NCBI GenBank assembly: GCA_944363005.1
Contig: CALVTV010000252.1
Coordinates: forward strand, 1-8,591
Origin: an uncultured Clostridia bacterium
GTDB taxonomy: Bacteria > Bacillota > Clostridia > Christensenellales > Aristaeellaceae
Direction: 5' to 3'
Length of the DNA stretch: 8,591 nucleotides
Part shown: one piece after another, positions 1 to 5,799 of the stretch
How positions within the stretch are numbered: position 1 is the first letter of the stretch
How the letters are laid out: the number at the start of each line of letters is the position of its first letter
Translations under genes and position numbers: made by a program
The notes under the pieces: model-generated
What the model saw: only the letters and a program-made list of their open reading frames with translations
What the model was told of the DNA's origin: nothing
Database searches by the model: none

Positions 1-76
1 TTCTGTACTTCGGCGCAAACACAATATGATATTTGCAATTCCATTTTGAATGTGATAAACTCTGAATGTCTTCCAT
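1..76 (-). CDS. tnpA: IS200/IS605-family transposase TnpA, N-terminal 25 codons (runs off the window)
   Basis: TnpA is the small HUH-type Y1 transposase that cuts and rejoins single-stranded DNA at the element's hairpin ends. The 25 visible codons read MEDIQSLSHSKWNCKYHIVF and then APKYR. The stretch W-x-C-K-Y-H-I-V-F-x-P-K-Y-R is the characteristic opening strand of this family. The ATG at 76-74 is preceded by a perfect AGGAGG at 90-85 with 8 bases of spacing, so the start is well supported. The HUH motif and catalytic tyrosine lie outside the window, so activity cannot be judged. Translation is probably repressed by the leader stem described separately. Confidence 0.85.
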   Translation of the reverse strand, partial: MEDIQSLSHSKWNCKYHIVFAPKYR

Positions 77-80
77 GACA

Positions 81-141
81 AAATCCTCCTCTGTTTCTTG
101 GCGGTTAGCAGACCTTCCTTGATTATAACAGAGGAGGATTT
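81..141 (-). promoter_or_regulatory. 15-bp inverted repeat in the tnpA leader that would sequester the ribosome binding site
   Basis: Positions 81-95 and 127-141 are perfect reverse complements over 15 bases, with a 31-base loop. In the minus-strand tnpA mRNA the downstream arm contains the AGGAGG (90-85), so the folded leader would bury the ribosome binding site. An RNA hairpin that occludes the Shine-Dalgarno sequence is established for enterobacterial IS200, where it keeps transposase expression very low. That the same happens here is inferred from the sequence. Confidence 0.7.
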
Positions 142-163
142 CTTTTATCTAAAGATTTCGACT

Positions 164-182
164 CCACCGGCTGAGCCGGTGG
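164..182 (-). repeat. Subterminal hairpin of the IS200/IS605 left end
   Basis: CCACCGGC (164-171) and GCCGGTGG (175-182) form a perfect 8-bp stem with a 3-base loop. Hairpins at this location in IS200/IS605 elements are bound by TnpA. On the plus strand the stem is followed by TTTTTGTTT, so it could also work as an intrinsic terminator for plus-strand transcripts. The cleavage site is not identified. Confidence 0.65.
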
Positions 183-206
183 TTTTTGTTTGCTAAAGCA
201 GACAAT

Positions 207-236
207 AAAAAAGTCTGAAAACCGTGGTTTTCAGAC
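207..236 (-). terminator. Intrinsic terminator of the tRNA-Ala gene
   Basis: GTCTGAAAACC (213-223) and GGTTTTCAGAC (226-236) are perfect 11-base inverted repeats; the innermost C-G pair probably opens to give a CGTG tetraloop. Read on the minus strand the stem is followed by TTTTTTATT. It starts 7 bases past the tRNA CCA end, as expected for a monocistronic tRNA transcript. Confidence 0.85.
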
Positions 237-242
237 AAATTG

Positions 243-318
243 TGGTGGAGCATAGGGGAGTCGAACCCCTGACCTTTTGAATGCCATTCAAACGCGCTAC
301 CAACTGCGCTAATGCCCC
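243..318 (-). tRNA. tRNA-Ala, anticodon GGC
   Basis: The minus strand folds into a complete 76-base cloverleaf with encoded CCA (complement of 243-245). The acceptor stem GGGGCAT pairs with ATGCTCC with one G-U pair, followed by discriminator A. The D stem is GCGC/GCGC. The anticodon stem TTTGA/TCAAA closes the seven-base loop ATGGCAT, with T33 and anticodon GGC. The T stem AGGGG/CCCCT closes the loop TTCGACT. GGC reads alanine codons GCC and GCU. The gene has its own promoter (332-360) and terminator (207-236). Confidence 0.96.
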
Positions 319-331
319 GTCAACAGTGCAT

Positions 332-360
332 ATTATATCGCAGTTTAGCGCGAATGTCAA
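332..360 (-). promoter_or_regulatory. Consensus sigma-A promoter of tRNA-Ala
   Basis: On the minus strand TTGACA (360-355) and TATAAT (337-332) are both perfect consensus hexamers with an ideal 17-base spacer. Transcription should begin near 325, about 7 bases before the mature tRNA 5' end at 318. The sequence suits the strong, constitutive expression expected of a stable-RNA gene. Confidence 0.93.
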
Positions 361-397
361 CACCTTTTTTCAAGTTTTTTCATTTTTTCTCGCAACT

Positions 398-1414
398 TTA
401 TTCCCAAGCTTTGTCGATCGTTACGCCCGTAAAATAGTGCAGCACGATTTCCTCAGCCGTGCTTCCTTGCTGAGCCATTGCATAGGCTCCCCATTGGCTC
501 ATGCCAACACCATGGCCATAGCCCTTCCCTGCCATATAGACCTGGCCGTCGACGATGCGCAGACTTTCAAGCAAGCAAGAGCGCATTTTCGTAGAGCCGA
601 TGGCCAAGCGGAATGCCGGCGCAGAGACTTCCTTGCCTGAAATGAGCAGCGTCGTCGCCCGACCCGATTCTCCTCGTTGGCCAACCTGAATGCTGGTCAA
701 TTCGCTGACCGACGCTCCTGAATCGCGAGCGGCAGCCAACACCTCCTCAGCTGTGAAAGTGGCTTCCCAATGCGCCGCTTCCGCGGGCGCCTCATCGTTT
801 TCCATGCCTTTCACGCATTGCGTATAGGACGGTTCAGCCTTTTCATAGTCGAGCCCTTCTTTTGCGCGCGCCGTCAGGCCGCCCGAATGCGCATGAAACC
901 ATGCGTACGGGAATTCCCCCCCTGCATTGAGGACCATGCCCCGCGTTTCGTTTACCGCCTGCCGGATGCGCTCGTTGACGCCGGATGCATCGTACGCCTG
1001 AGCTTCTTTGATGTCGGTGGAGATGTCCGCTCCGTCGTACATCGACGTCTTCTGCGTCACAAATTGCAAGACAAACGTCCTCGCCAAAATGGCCTGTGCC
1101 TTGAGCGCTTCCAGCGGCCAATCCCCGGCCATCTCTCCTGCCAGAACAGCGGGCAAGTATTCCTCAACAGAAAGTCGTTCGATTTTCTCATTTTGAACGT
1201 CATAGACATTGAGGATCGGCACGCCGCCTTCGTCCTTTTCAAATCGTGCGGGGATCAGATCCGCGGCCGACTTCCCCTCTGCATCCTCTGGAGTCATCAT
1301 GGGTGTGGCTTCCGGTTCCGGAAGCGCCGGATTCTCCGCTCCGACACGTTGGGCCGCGCATCCTCCCGTCAGCAGCGCGATGCCCAACATCAGCGCGATC
1401 AGGCATTGTTTCAT
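398..1414 (-). CDS. spoIID: SpoIID-family lytic transglycosylase, probable lipoprotein
   Basis: SpoIID cuts peptidoglycan glycan strands; with SpoIIP and SpoIIM it drives engulfment during sporulation. Numbered from the first possible Met (1420), the 340-residue reading has an N-terminal hydrophobic segment ending LLTGGC (Cys21), a probable lipobox. A low-complexity Pro/Glu-rich linker follows to about residue 65. The SpoIID domain runs from about 70 to the end: VEEYLPAVLAGEM with the presumed catalytic Glu96, WPLEALKAQAILARTF (101-116), FHAHSGG (175-181) and the hallmark YGHGVGMSQWGAYA (301-314). Total length is close to B. subtilis SpoIID. No cysteine pair lies near His176/178, so the zinc site known from C. 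difficile SpoIID appears absent. GGAGGG (1426-1421) touches the first ATG but is well spaced from the second at 1414, chosen here (338 aa). Neither spoIIQ nor spoIIID is next to it, so a paralogue with a vegetative or germination role cannot be excluded. No terminator hairpin is visible after the TAA. Confidence 0.88.
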   Translation of the reverse strand: MKQCLIALMLGIALLTGGCAAQRVGAENPALPEPEATPMMTPEDAEGKSAADLIPARFEKDEGGVPILNVYDVQNEKIERLSVEEYLPAVLAGEMAGDWPLEALKAQAILARTFVLQFVTQKTSMYDGADISTDIKEAQAYDASGVNERIRQAVNETRGMVLNAGGEFPYAWFHAHSGGLTARAKEGLDYEKAEPSYTQCVKGMENDEAPAEAAHWEATFTAEEVLAAARDSGASVSELTSIQVGQRGESGRATTLLISGKEVSAPAFRLAIGSTKMRSCLLESLRIVDGQVYMAGKGYGHGVGMSQWGAYAMAQQGSTAEEIVLHYFTGVTIDKAWE

Positions 1415-1420
1415 ATCCAT

Positions 1421-1426
1421 CCCTCC
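1421..1426 (-). promoter_or_regulatory. Ribosome binding site that decides the spoIID start
   Basis: GGAGGG on the minus strand directly abuts an ATG at 1420-1418, which is too close for initiation. It sits 6-7 bases from the in-frame ATG at 1414-1412, which is therefore the preferred start. The choice changes the protein by only two residues. Confidence 0.7.
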
Positions 1427-1531
1427 GGCCTACAGTGTACGTCAGGAAATGGAGAAATATACGCCAAATATTTGAATCCTTTCCTCTGCCTGGGCGGCGG
1501 CGTTATTTGAACGCGTCGCATTCCCGGCAGC

Positions 1532-1560
1532 AAAAAACGGAGCCGTGTCCGGCTCCGTTT
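1532..1560 (-). terminator. Intrinsic terminator downstream of the SH3b-repeat gene
   Basis: AAACGGAGCC (1535-1544) pairs perfectly with GGCTCCGTTT (1551-1560), extendable by one more G-C pair to a 4-base loop. On the minus strand the stem ends in TTTTTTG. It lies 10 bases after the TGA of the SH3b gene and separates it from spoIID, so the two same-strand genes are probably separate transcripts. Confidence 0.88.
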
Positions 1561-1570
1561 CTTCCTTGCA

Positions 1571-2791
1571 TCAATAGTTGACATTCCACGTGGATACATA
1601 GCCCACTTCGGTTCCTACCATGATCATGCAGACGCTGGGATCATACTGTAAAATGGTGATCTGCTGACCAGCCGCATACGTGGCCTTCACCGTGGTCAGT
1701 GTCGATTCCGCATACATGTTAATCATCGTCGAACCGCTTCCGGCGCTGACGGCAAGCGTTCCCTGGGTGCCGGCTGCCGGCCCTGTGCTCTGCTGCGGGC
1801 GAGGCGTGATGTACTCAATGAGCGGCGGCGTAGCCGTGGGCGCCGGTGTCACATAAATCGGCGTGTTCTGCGGATACGTCGGCGGCAGATACGAGCCGTT
1901 AAAGCTCAGGTACTGCGTCATCATATAGCCATGGCGCGTTCCCACATATACCTCACACCACGTCGAGCCGTAGGAAACGACCTTGACCTGCGTGCCATTG
2001 CGATACTGACCGATGGATCGCGAGGTCTGTGAAGGCAGTTCTCGCAAATTGAGCACTTGGGTACTGCGCGGGTTGTTGACATAGGCTGTTGTATACGAAG
2101 TGGATCCGCCGCCGCCAGAGCCCGACAAATAGCTCGTGGACATGAAGCCCCTCAGCCCGCCGCCGGTAATCTGGGCCCAGCCATTGCCTTTGAGCATCAC
2201 CGTTACGCGCGTTCCCGTGGGCAACGATCCCACGGATTTGTACGCCGTAGACGGGCCGGAGCGCACATTGACCTTTCCGCCATAGCGCGTGGTAACCGTT
2301 GCTGATGAGGTGGACCCCTTTTCGATCAGCGAATCATGCATGTATCCGTAAACGGTGGAGCCATTCACATTGACAGCGATATAGTTCCACTCGTAGCTGT
2401 CATTGACAATGGTAATCACCGTTCCGGAAGTCACCCGCATGAGCACAGGATAATCCAGCGACGGACCGCTGCGCAGATTGACGTAACCGCCATTCGCATA
2501 CTTGACCGTCGCCCCGCTGCTCGAGGAGCCGAAATTCAAATAGGTTTCGGACATGTAGCCCTGTCTGCCGTCGAGCGTCTTGACCTGCGAAAAGCCGTTA
2601 TAACCCCGAGCCAGGATCTGCACCCAGGTTCCGGTATCGTATAACCCCAGGCTTTTGCTGGACGTCGATGCATATTGGCGCAAATTGAGCCGCCCGCCCT
2701 TGACTACAGCAAAGTCTGCTGCCATCGCCAACACCGGCAGCGCTGAAAGCAACATTGCCAACGCCATCAGCCGGATCATGTTCTTCCTCAT
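1571..2791 (-). CDS. Secreted multi-SH3b-repeat protein (probable cell-wall binding)
   Basis: A 406-residue exported protein built almost wholly of bacterial SH3 (SH3b) repeats, which bind peptidoglycan. A Sec signal peptide (positive n-region MRKNMIR, hydrophobic core, AMA-A cleavage near residue 25) is followed by four clear repeats at about 27-86, 96-156, 165-222 and 235-296. Each opens with a V-N-L-R-x-x-P/A-S type strand (NLRQYAS, VNLRSGPS, VNVRSGPS, LNLRELPS) and ends in G-[YF]-M-x-x-x-[YL]. A Pro/Thr-rich linker (about 302-335) leads to a fifth, degenerate repeat (about 345-406) ending GYVSTWNVNY. No hydrolase, transpeptidase or anchoring motif is visible. The reading frame stays open upstream to 2902, but only the Met at 2791 gives a proper signal peptide; its ribosome site (AAAGGATGGGTGA) is weak. 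It may serve as a wall-binding adaptor or regulate a partner enzyme; the partner is unknown. Confidence 0.85.
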   Translation of the reverse strand: MRKNMIRLMALAMLLSALPVLAMAADFAVVKGGRLNLRQYASTSSKSLGLYDTGTWVQILARGYNGFSQVKTLDGRQGYMSETYLNFGSSSSGATVKYANGGYVNLRSGPSLDYPVLMRVTSGTVITIVNDSYEWNYIAVNVNGSTVYGYMHDSLIEKGSTSSATVTTRYGGKVNVRSGPSTAYKSVGSLPTGTRVTVMLKGNGWAQITGGGLRGFMSTSYLSGSGGGGSTSYTTAYVNNPRSTQVLNLRELPSQTSRSIGQYRNGTQVKVVSYGSTWCEVYVGTRHGYMMTQYLSFNGSYLPPTYPQNTPIYVTPAPTATPPLIEYITPRPQQSTGPAAGTQGTLAVSAGSGSTMINMYAESTLTTVKATYAAGQQITILQYDPSVCMIMVGTEVGYVSTWNVNY

Positions 2792-2892
2792 GATTCTCAC
2801 CCATCCTTTGATCTTGTGTATATAAGACGAACCAAGTGGAAAAAATCTTTCAATGTTTTCCATTTTGGCAAAAATTTCCTTCCCTCCCAAAG

Positions 2893-2901
2893 AGTATACC
2901 A
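2893..2901 (-). promoter_or_regulatory. Possible extended -10 promoter of the SH3b-repeat gene
   Basis: The minus strand reads TGG-TATACT (2901-2893), an extended -10 element with one mismatch to TATAAT. No good -35 lies 16-18 bases upstream; a TTGACG at 2913-2908 is only 9 bases away. If used, the transcript has a leader of about 95 bases before the start at 2791. Weakly supported. Confidence 0.4.
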
Positions 2902-2944
2902 TAGCGCCGTCAATTGCGCCATAGCCGGAGGGTATTTTTCTTTA

Positions 2945-2960
2945 TTCGAATATCGTCGAA
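2945..2960. promoter_or_regulatory. Candidate operator, upstream copy (TTCGA-N6-TCGAA)
   Basis: TTCGA (2945-2949) and TCGAA (2956-2960) form an inverted repeat with a 6-base spacer, ending 8 bases before the -35 of the exporter promoter. The same arms and spacer recur at 3001-3016. Repeated dyads flanking a promoter are typical of repressor operators; the regulator encoded at 4318-5364 is the obvious candidate ligand. This is inferred, not shown. Confidence 0.55.
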
Positions 2961-2968
2961 TATGCATG

Positions 2969-2997
2969 TTGACATTTTTCAAACCGCATGGTAGAAT
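2969..2997 (+). promoter_or_regulatory. Sigma-A promoter of the exporter-regulator operon
   Basis: TTGACA (2969-2974) is a perfect -35 and TAGAAT (2992-2997) a one-mismatch -10, with a 17-base spacer. Transcription should begin near 3004, inside the second inverted repeat (3001-3016), leaving a short leader of about 25 bases with AAGAAGGTG ahead of the ATG at 3029. A strong promoter bracketed by dyads suggests control by repression. Confidence 0.88.
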
Positions 2998-3000
2998 ACA

Positions 3001-3016
3001 TTCGAAATGAATCGAA
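3001..3016. promoter_or_regulatory. Candidate operator, downstream copy over the transcription start (TTCGA-N6-TCGAA)
   Basis: TTCGA (3001-3005) and TCGAA (3012-3016) repeat the dyad seen at 2945-2960, exactly 56 bases away. This copy covers the predicted start of transcription and abuts the ribosome binding site, a classical position for a repressor that blocks polymerase. Confidence 0.55.
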
Positions 3017-3028
3017 GAAGGTGTTCGC

Positions 3029-4288
3029 ATGAAATCAAACATATCCGTATATGCTCCGCTCAAAACGCAAAAACAGTATTTAAAGCTGATCCTCTCCCGC
3101 GTAATCAACCGTTTTGGCGATTCCATCGATGCGATTGCCTACAGCCTTCTCGCTTACGAGATCACAGGAAGCGCCTCCATGATGGCCCTTGTGTTGACGG
3201 TCAACTATCTGCCGACGGTCATCATCCAGCCCATCGCAGGCATTGTAACCGAACGGCTACATCCAGCGCGACTGATGGCCGCTTGCGATTTGGGGCGCGG
3301 CGTATGCGTGCTTCTGGAAGCGCTGCTTTACGCCTTGGGCTTGCTCTCCACGCCCCTGATCGTCCTGGGGGTTTTGATCAATTCCACGCTGGAAGCACTA
3401 TCCATGCCCGCCGGTGTAGGCATTGTGCCGCGTATTCTGCAAGCCGATCTGTACACACCCGGTATTTCCCTCCAGCGGACACTCTGCAGCGCCACAGAGC
3501 TCATCGGGCTTGCCTGTGCCGGAGCCATCGTGAGCCTGCTGGGCATTCCCTTCGCGCTGGGCATCGACGCAGCTACCTTTCTGATCTCCGCCGCCATCAT
3601 CTTCACCATTCGTCCCGCTCCCCTTGAAAACACGCTGGCAAACGCCGCCGTCTGCCTCAAAGACAAACTTGGTACCCTTGCACACGATCTGCGAACCGTG
3701 TTTGAGAAAATCATGCGTCTTCCCATCCTTCGCGCACTGCTGGCCATGGGGATGTCCCTCAATCTCGTGGCTGTTCCTTACTCCGTATTCTTTACGCCCT
3801 ATGTAACTTCGGATTTGGGGGGCGACGCGTACCTCCTTTCCATCCTTCAGGTCACGTTCGTGCTGGGCACCACGTTGGGCGCCTATCTCACGCCCCACCT
3901 TTCGCGCCTCTCGACCCGTATGCAATTCCTGATCGGCGGAATCGGTGCAGCCTTTTGCTATGTCTGTATAGCTTTGCTGCCCGGTGTTCCCCTCTATACC
4001 CTGCGCGTTGCGCTGTCCGTCGCCGTTTCCTGTGCCTTTGGCGGCTTAAACGCGATGATGAGCATTGCTTTTTCCGCTTCTTTCATGCGCTGTGTGCCCA
4101 AGGAAGAGCTGACGCGCATCTCCGGTTCCTTCAATGCTCTGCTCACCTGTGCCATGCCCGCCGGTTCGCTCCTTTGCTCCCTTCTGGTTCGCTATGTCAG
4201 CGTGCCTGCATTGCTGGGCATCGCCGGCGCCCTTTGTCTCGTTCTCTTTTGGGCCATAAGCCGCGCCAAAACGTATCACGAAATGTAA
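3029..4288 (+). CDS. MFS transporter, probable efflux pump
   Basis: A 419-residue polytopic membrane protein of the major facilitator superfamily, resembling the MFS_3/EntS- and macrolide-exporter-like group that expels drugs or small metabolites by proton antiport. A short cytosolic N-terminus leads to NRFGDSIDAIAYSLLAYEITGSASMMALVL (helix 1 onward). The helix 2-3 loop GIVTERLHPARLM (71-83) is a variant of MFS motif A. FALGIDAATFLISAAIIF (175-192) is typical of this group, followed by the central cytosolic loop (about 195-230) and a second set of helices. GSFNALLTCAMPAGSLLCSLL (367-386) matches the usual helix 11 region. Length is normal for a 12-helix transporter. Start ATG follows AAGAAGGTG with suitable spacing. 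It is the first gene of an operon with the regulator 29 bases downstream, which suggests inducible export. The substrate cannot be told from sequence. Confidence 0.88.
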   Translation: MKSNISVYAPLKTQKQYLKLILSRVINRFGDSIDAIAYSLLAYEITGSASMMALVLTVNYLPTVIIQPIAGIVTERLHPARLMAACDLGRGVCVLLEALLYALGLLSTPLIVLGVLINSTLEALSMPAGVGIVPRILQADLYTPGISLQRTLCSATELIGLACAGAIVSLLGIPFALGIDAATFLISAAIIFTIRPAPLENTLANAAVCLKDKLGTLAHDLRTVFEKIMRLPILRALLAMGMSLNLVAVPYSVFFTPYVTSDLGGDAYLLSILQVTFVLGTTLGAYLTPHLSRLSTRMQFLIGGIGAAFCYVCIALLPGVPLYTLRVALSVAVSCAFGGLNAMMSIAFSASFMRCVPKEELTRISGSFNALLTCAMPAGSLLCSLLVRYVSVPALLGIAGALCLVLFWAISRAKTYHEM

Positions 4289-4317
4289 ACTGCCGCATCC
4301 ATGGAGGAGGTGCTTTT

Positions 4318-5364
4318 ATGAATATCACCCTATGCCGTCAGCCCGATGCCGGTCAAGAAATCCTTTCCATGCTCAGCCGCCTGGCCAAATCGCGCCAAAA
4401 CGGCTGCTCGCCCGAGGACAATCTCATCCGCGTCGCGCGCAAGCATTATCTTTCCGTCTCCAACCTTGCCGGCCTCAAACCCGCTCTGAACGCACTTGCG
4501 GAATTGGAAGCGCATGTGCTCTCCGGAATCGAGCCGGACGACGCGCACCTCTCGTGTCTGTTCACAGGCCCTCAATCCGCTACATCGCCCATCATCTACT
4601 TGTATGACGGGCTGCGATACGGTTACAGCGCGGAGCAGTGTGCCCAGAAAATTGTGCTTTCCCTTCAGGATGAAGAGCGCCTTCCCCATGCTCAGCAGGA
4701 GATGACGCTGGACGCCTTTGTGCGCCATGTCTCATCGCTTGACATCGACCGGGACTACATGCTGAATCTGACGCAAATGCTCGCCTTCTGGGAGGATAAC
4801 CTCGCCTGGTTGTCCGGCCTGCTCCAGCGGGCCATGCCCCTGTATGCGGAAAAAGCGGACTGCGTGCAGCCGCTCATCGATGCCTGGGCCGAAGACATGG
4901 AGGCCCGCCTTTCTCAGATGCAGGAGACGGGCCGAATCTGTAGCTTGCTCCAGGTTCAAAACGCGGAGCGTCCCTATGTGCTCGTCCCTGCGTTGATCCA
5001 CTTTGCTTCGCTCTTTGCTTTCAACCCAACCCCGGACGGCACACAGTACATTCACTACGGCGTATTGCTCGACGCAATCGCCCGCACGCTTCCGGAAATC
5101 GGAGACAGCCAACTCATTACTCGCCTTCGTGCGCTTGGCGATAAACGCCGCATGACCATCGTGCGCGCATTGGCCGAGCATCCCCGGTACGCCGGTGAAA
5201 TCGCCGCTCTGACCCGACTTTCGCCGGCAACGGTCAGCCATCACATGACCGAACTGCTCGAAGCACAGCTGATTACCGCGGAAGATGTGGGCGCGCGCGT
5301 GGTCTACCATCTCAGCGAAGACGGCCTTCGCGGACTCATCGACGGGCTGAACGCACTGCTGTAA
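4318..5364 (+). CDS. Transcriptional regulator: unknown N-terminal domain fused to C-terminal ArsR-type winged helix
   Basis: A 348-residue protein whose last 80 residues form an ArsR-like winged helix. LITRLRALGDKRRMTIVRAL (267-286) matches the family's opening helix, AGEIAALTRLSPATVSHHMT (292-311) is the helix-turn-helix, and AEDVGARVVYHLSEDGL (321-337) is the beta wing. The first roughly 260 residues are predicted to be mostly helical, contain Trp/Tyr-rich patches (IIYLYDGLRYGYS at 92-104; LAFWEDNLAWL at 155-165) and match no domain I can name. They are probably a ligand-sensing and dimerisation region. Classical ArsR/SmtB proteins are about 100-120 residues and bind metals; here the recognition region lacks the cysteines of the ELCVCDL site, so a non-metal ligand is more likely. 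The ATG at 4318 has a strong GGAGGAGG 7 bases upstream. It follows the exporter by 29 bases and probably represses the shared promoter through the dyads at 2945-3016. No terminator is visible after the TAA. Confidence 0.85.
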   Translation: MNITLCRQPDAGQEILSMLSRLAKSRQNGCSPEDNLIRVARKHYLSVSNLAGLKPALNALAELEAHVLSGIEPDDAHLSCLFTGPQSATSPIIYLYDGLRYGYSAEQCAQKIVLSLQDEERLPHAQQEMTLDAFVRHVSSLDIDRDYMLNLTQMLAFWEDNLAWLSGLLQRAMPLYAEKADCVQPLIDAWAEDMEARLSQMQETGRICSLLQVQNAERPYVLVPALIHFASLFAFNPTPDGTQYIHYGVLLDAIARTLPEIGDSQLITRLRALGDKRRMTIVRALAEHPRYAGEIAALTRLSPATVSHHMTELLEAQLITAEDVGARVVYHLSEDGLRGLIDGLNALL

Positions 5365-5382
5365 CGCAAGCCGCAGCGCGCT

Positions 5383-5799
5383 TTAAACCGCCTTGTCGTG
5401 CCCCTGCGCCTTCTTGCAGCCTTTGCCGATTGCCCAAATCGCCCAAGCCAGAGCACACCCCAACACGGGTGCCATGCACCAGCACAGATATAGAATCCAT
5501 GCCATGGCCTCCCACTGCGCAACATGCAAAAAGACGCTTCCCGGGATCGCCAGCATGCCCAGAGGGACCAGGATTTTGAAGCACAGCTTTGCCCGCCTGC
5601 AAAGCAACATCTGAAGAGAAAACAGGGGAACCGCGTGAAAATACAGCAACAACCCCTGATGCCACGACGGGATATTGAGCGGCAGTTCTGCAAAAGCCGT
5701 CGCAAAGACGGCAACATACGCCGCCATGGACACGGCAAAGACCACCCACAGGATCAAATCAATCTTGCAGCGTTTCGGGTAGCCGTTCTTTTGAACCAT
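5383..5799 (-). CDS. Hypothetical four-helix membrane protein
   Basis: A 138-residue protein I do not recognise. It has a basic N-terminus (MVQKNGYPKRCK), four hydrophobic stretches at about 14-38, 47-67, 75-95 and 98-125, and a short basic C-terminal tail, predicting a small four-pass inner-membrane protein with both ends cytosolic. Trp residues and Cys67, 73, 106, 108, 115 are scattered through the membrane part, with no clear catalytic or transport motif. The ATG at 5799 is preceded by GGGAGG with about 8 bases of spacing. It converges on the regulator gene, with only 18 bases between the two stop codons and no hairpin. The exporter gene pair is transcribed toward it, so a shared function is not implied. 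Confidence 0.72.
   Translation of the reverse strand: MVQKNGYPKRCKIDLILWVVFAVSMAAYVAVFATAFAELPLNIPSWHQGLLLYFHAVPLFSLQMLLCRRAKLCFKILVPLGMLAIPGSVFLHVAQWEAMAWILYLCWCMAPVLGCALAWAIWAIGKGCKKAQGHDKAV

Larger units (their letters stand above)
1..200 (-). mobile_element. Left end of an IS200/IS605-family insertion sequence (partial)
   Basis: Seen: the start of a tnpA gene at 1-76, a perfect inverted repeat around its ribosome binding site (81-95 with 127-141) and a perfect short hairpin at 164-182. This is the layout of the left end of IS200/IS605 elements, which lack terminal inverted repeats and carry subterminal hairpins recognised as single-stranded DNA by the Y1 transposase. The rest of the element lies beyond position 1, so it is unknown whether tnpB is present or tnpA intact. 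The outer boundary is not visible; it should lie between the hairpin and the tRNA terminator, roughly 183-206, and 200 is only an approximation. The element sits directly behind the terminator of the tRNA-Ala gene. Confidence 0.75.

Noticed and set aside
770..1510. Plus-strand open frame of 246 codons
   Set aside because: Antisense to the well-supported spoIID gene; no ribosome binding site or recognisable domain.
1427..1531. Sporulation (sigma-E) promoter ahead of spoIID
   Set aside because: A CGTATATT resembles part of a sigma-E -10 region, but no matching -35 lies at the right distance. It was not strong enough to report.
2792..2902. N-terminal extension of the SH3b protein to the furthest upstream start
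   Set aside because: The added residues would sit ahead of a complete Sec signal peptide and would begin within the likely promoter. An in-frame ATG at 2863 with an upstream GGGAGGGAAGGA is a weaker alternative because the spacing is about 13 bases.
3955..4317. Upstream extension of the regulator frame into the exporter gene
   Set aside because: It overlaps the MFS coding sequence in another frame and gives Cys/Arg-rich sequence. The ATG at 4318 has a strong GGAGGAGG and no overlap.
4318..5364. Metal-responsive ArsR/SmtB repressor
   Set aside because: The recognition-helix cysteine motif and the C-terminal His/Asp sites of metal sensors are not present, so metal sensing is not claimed.
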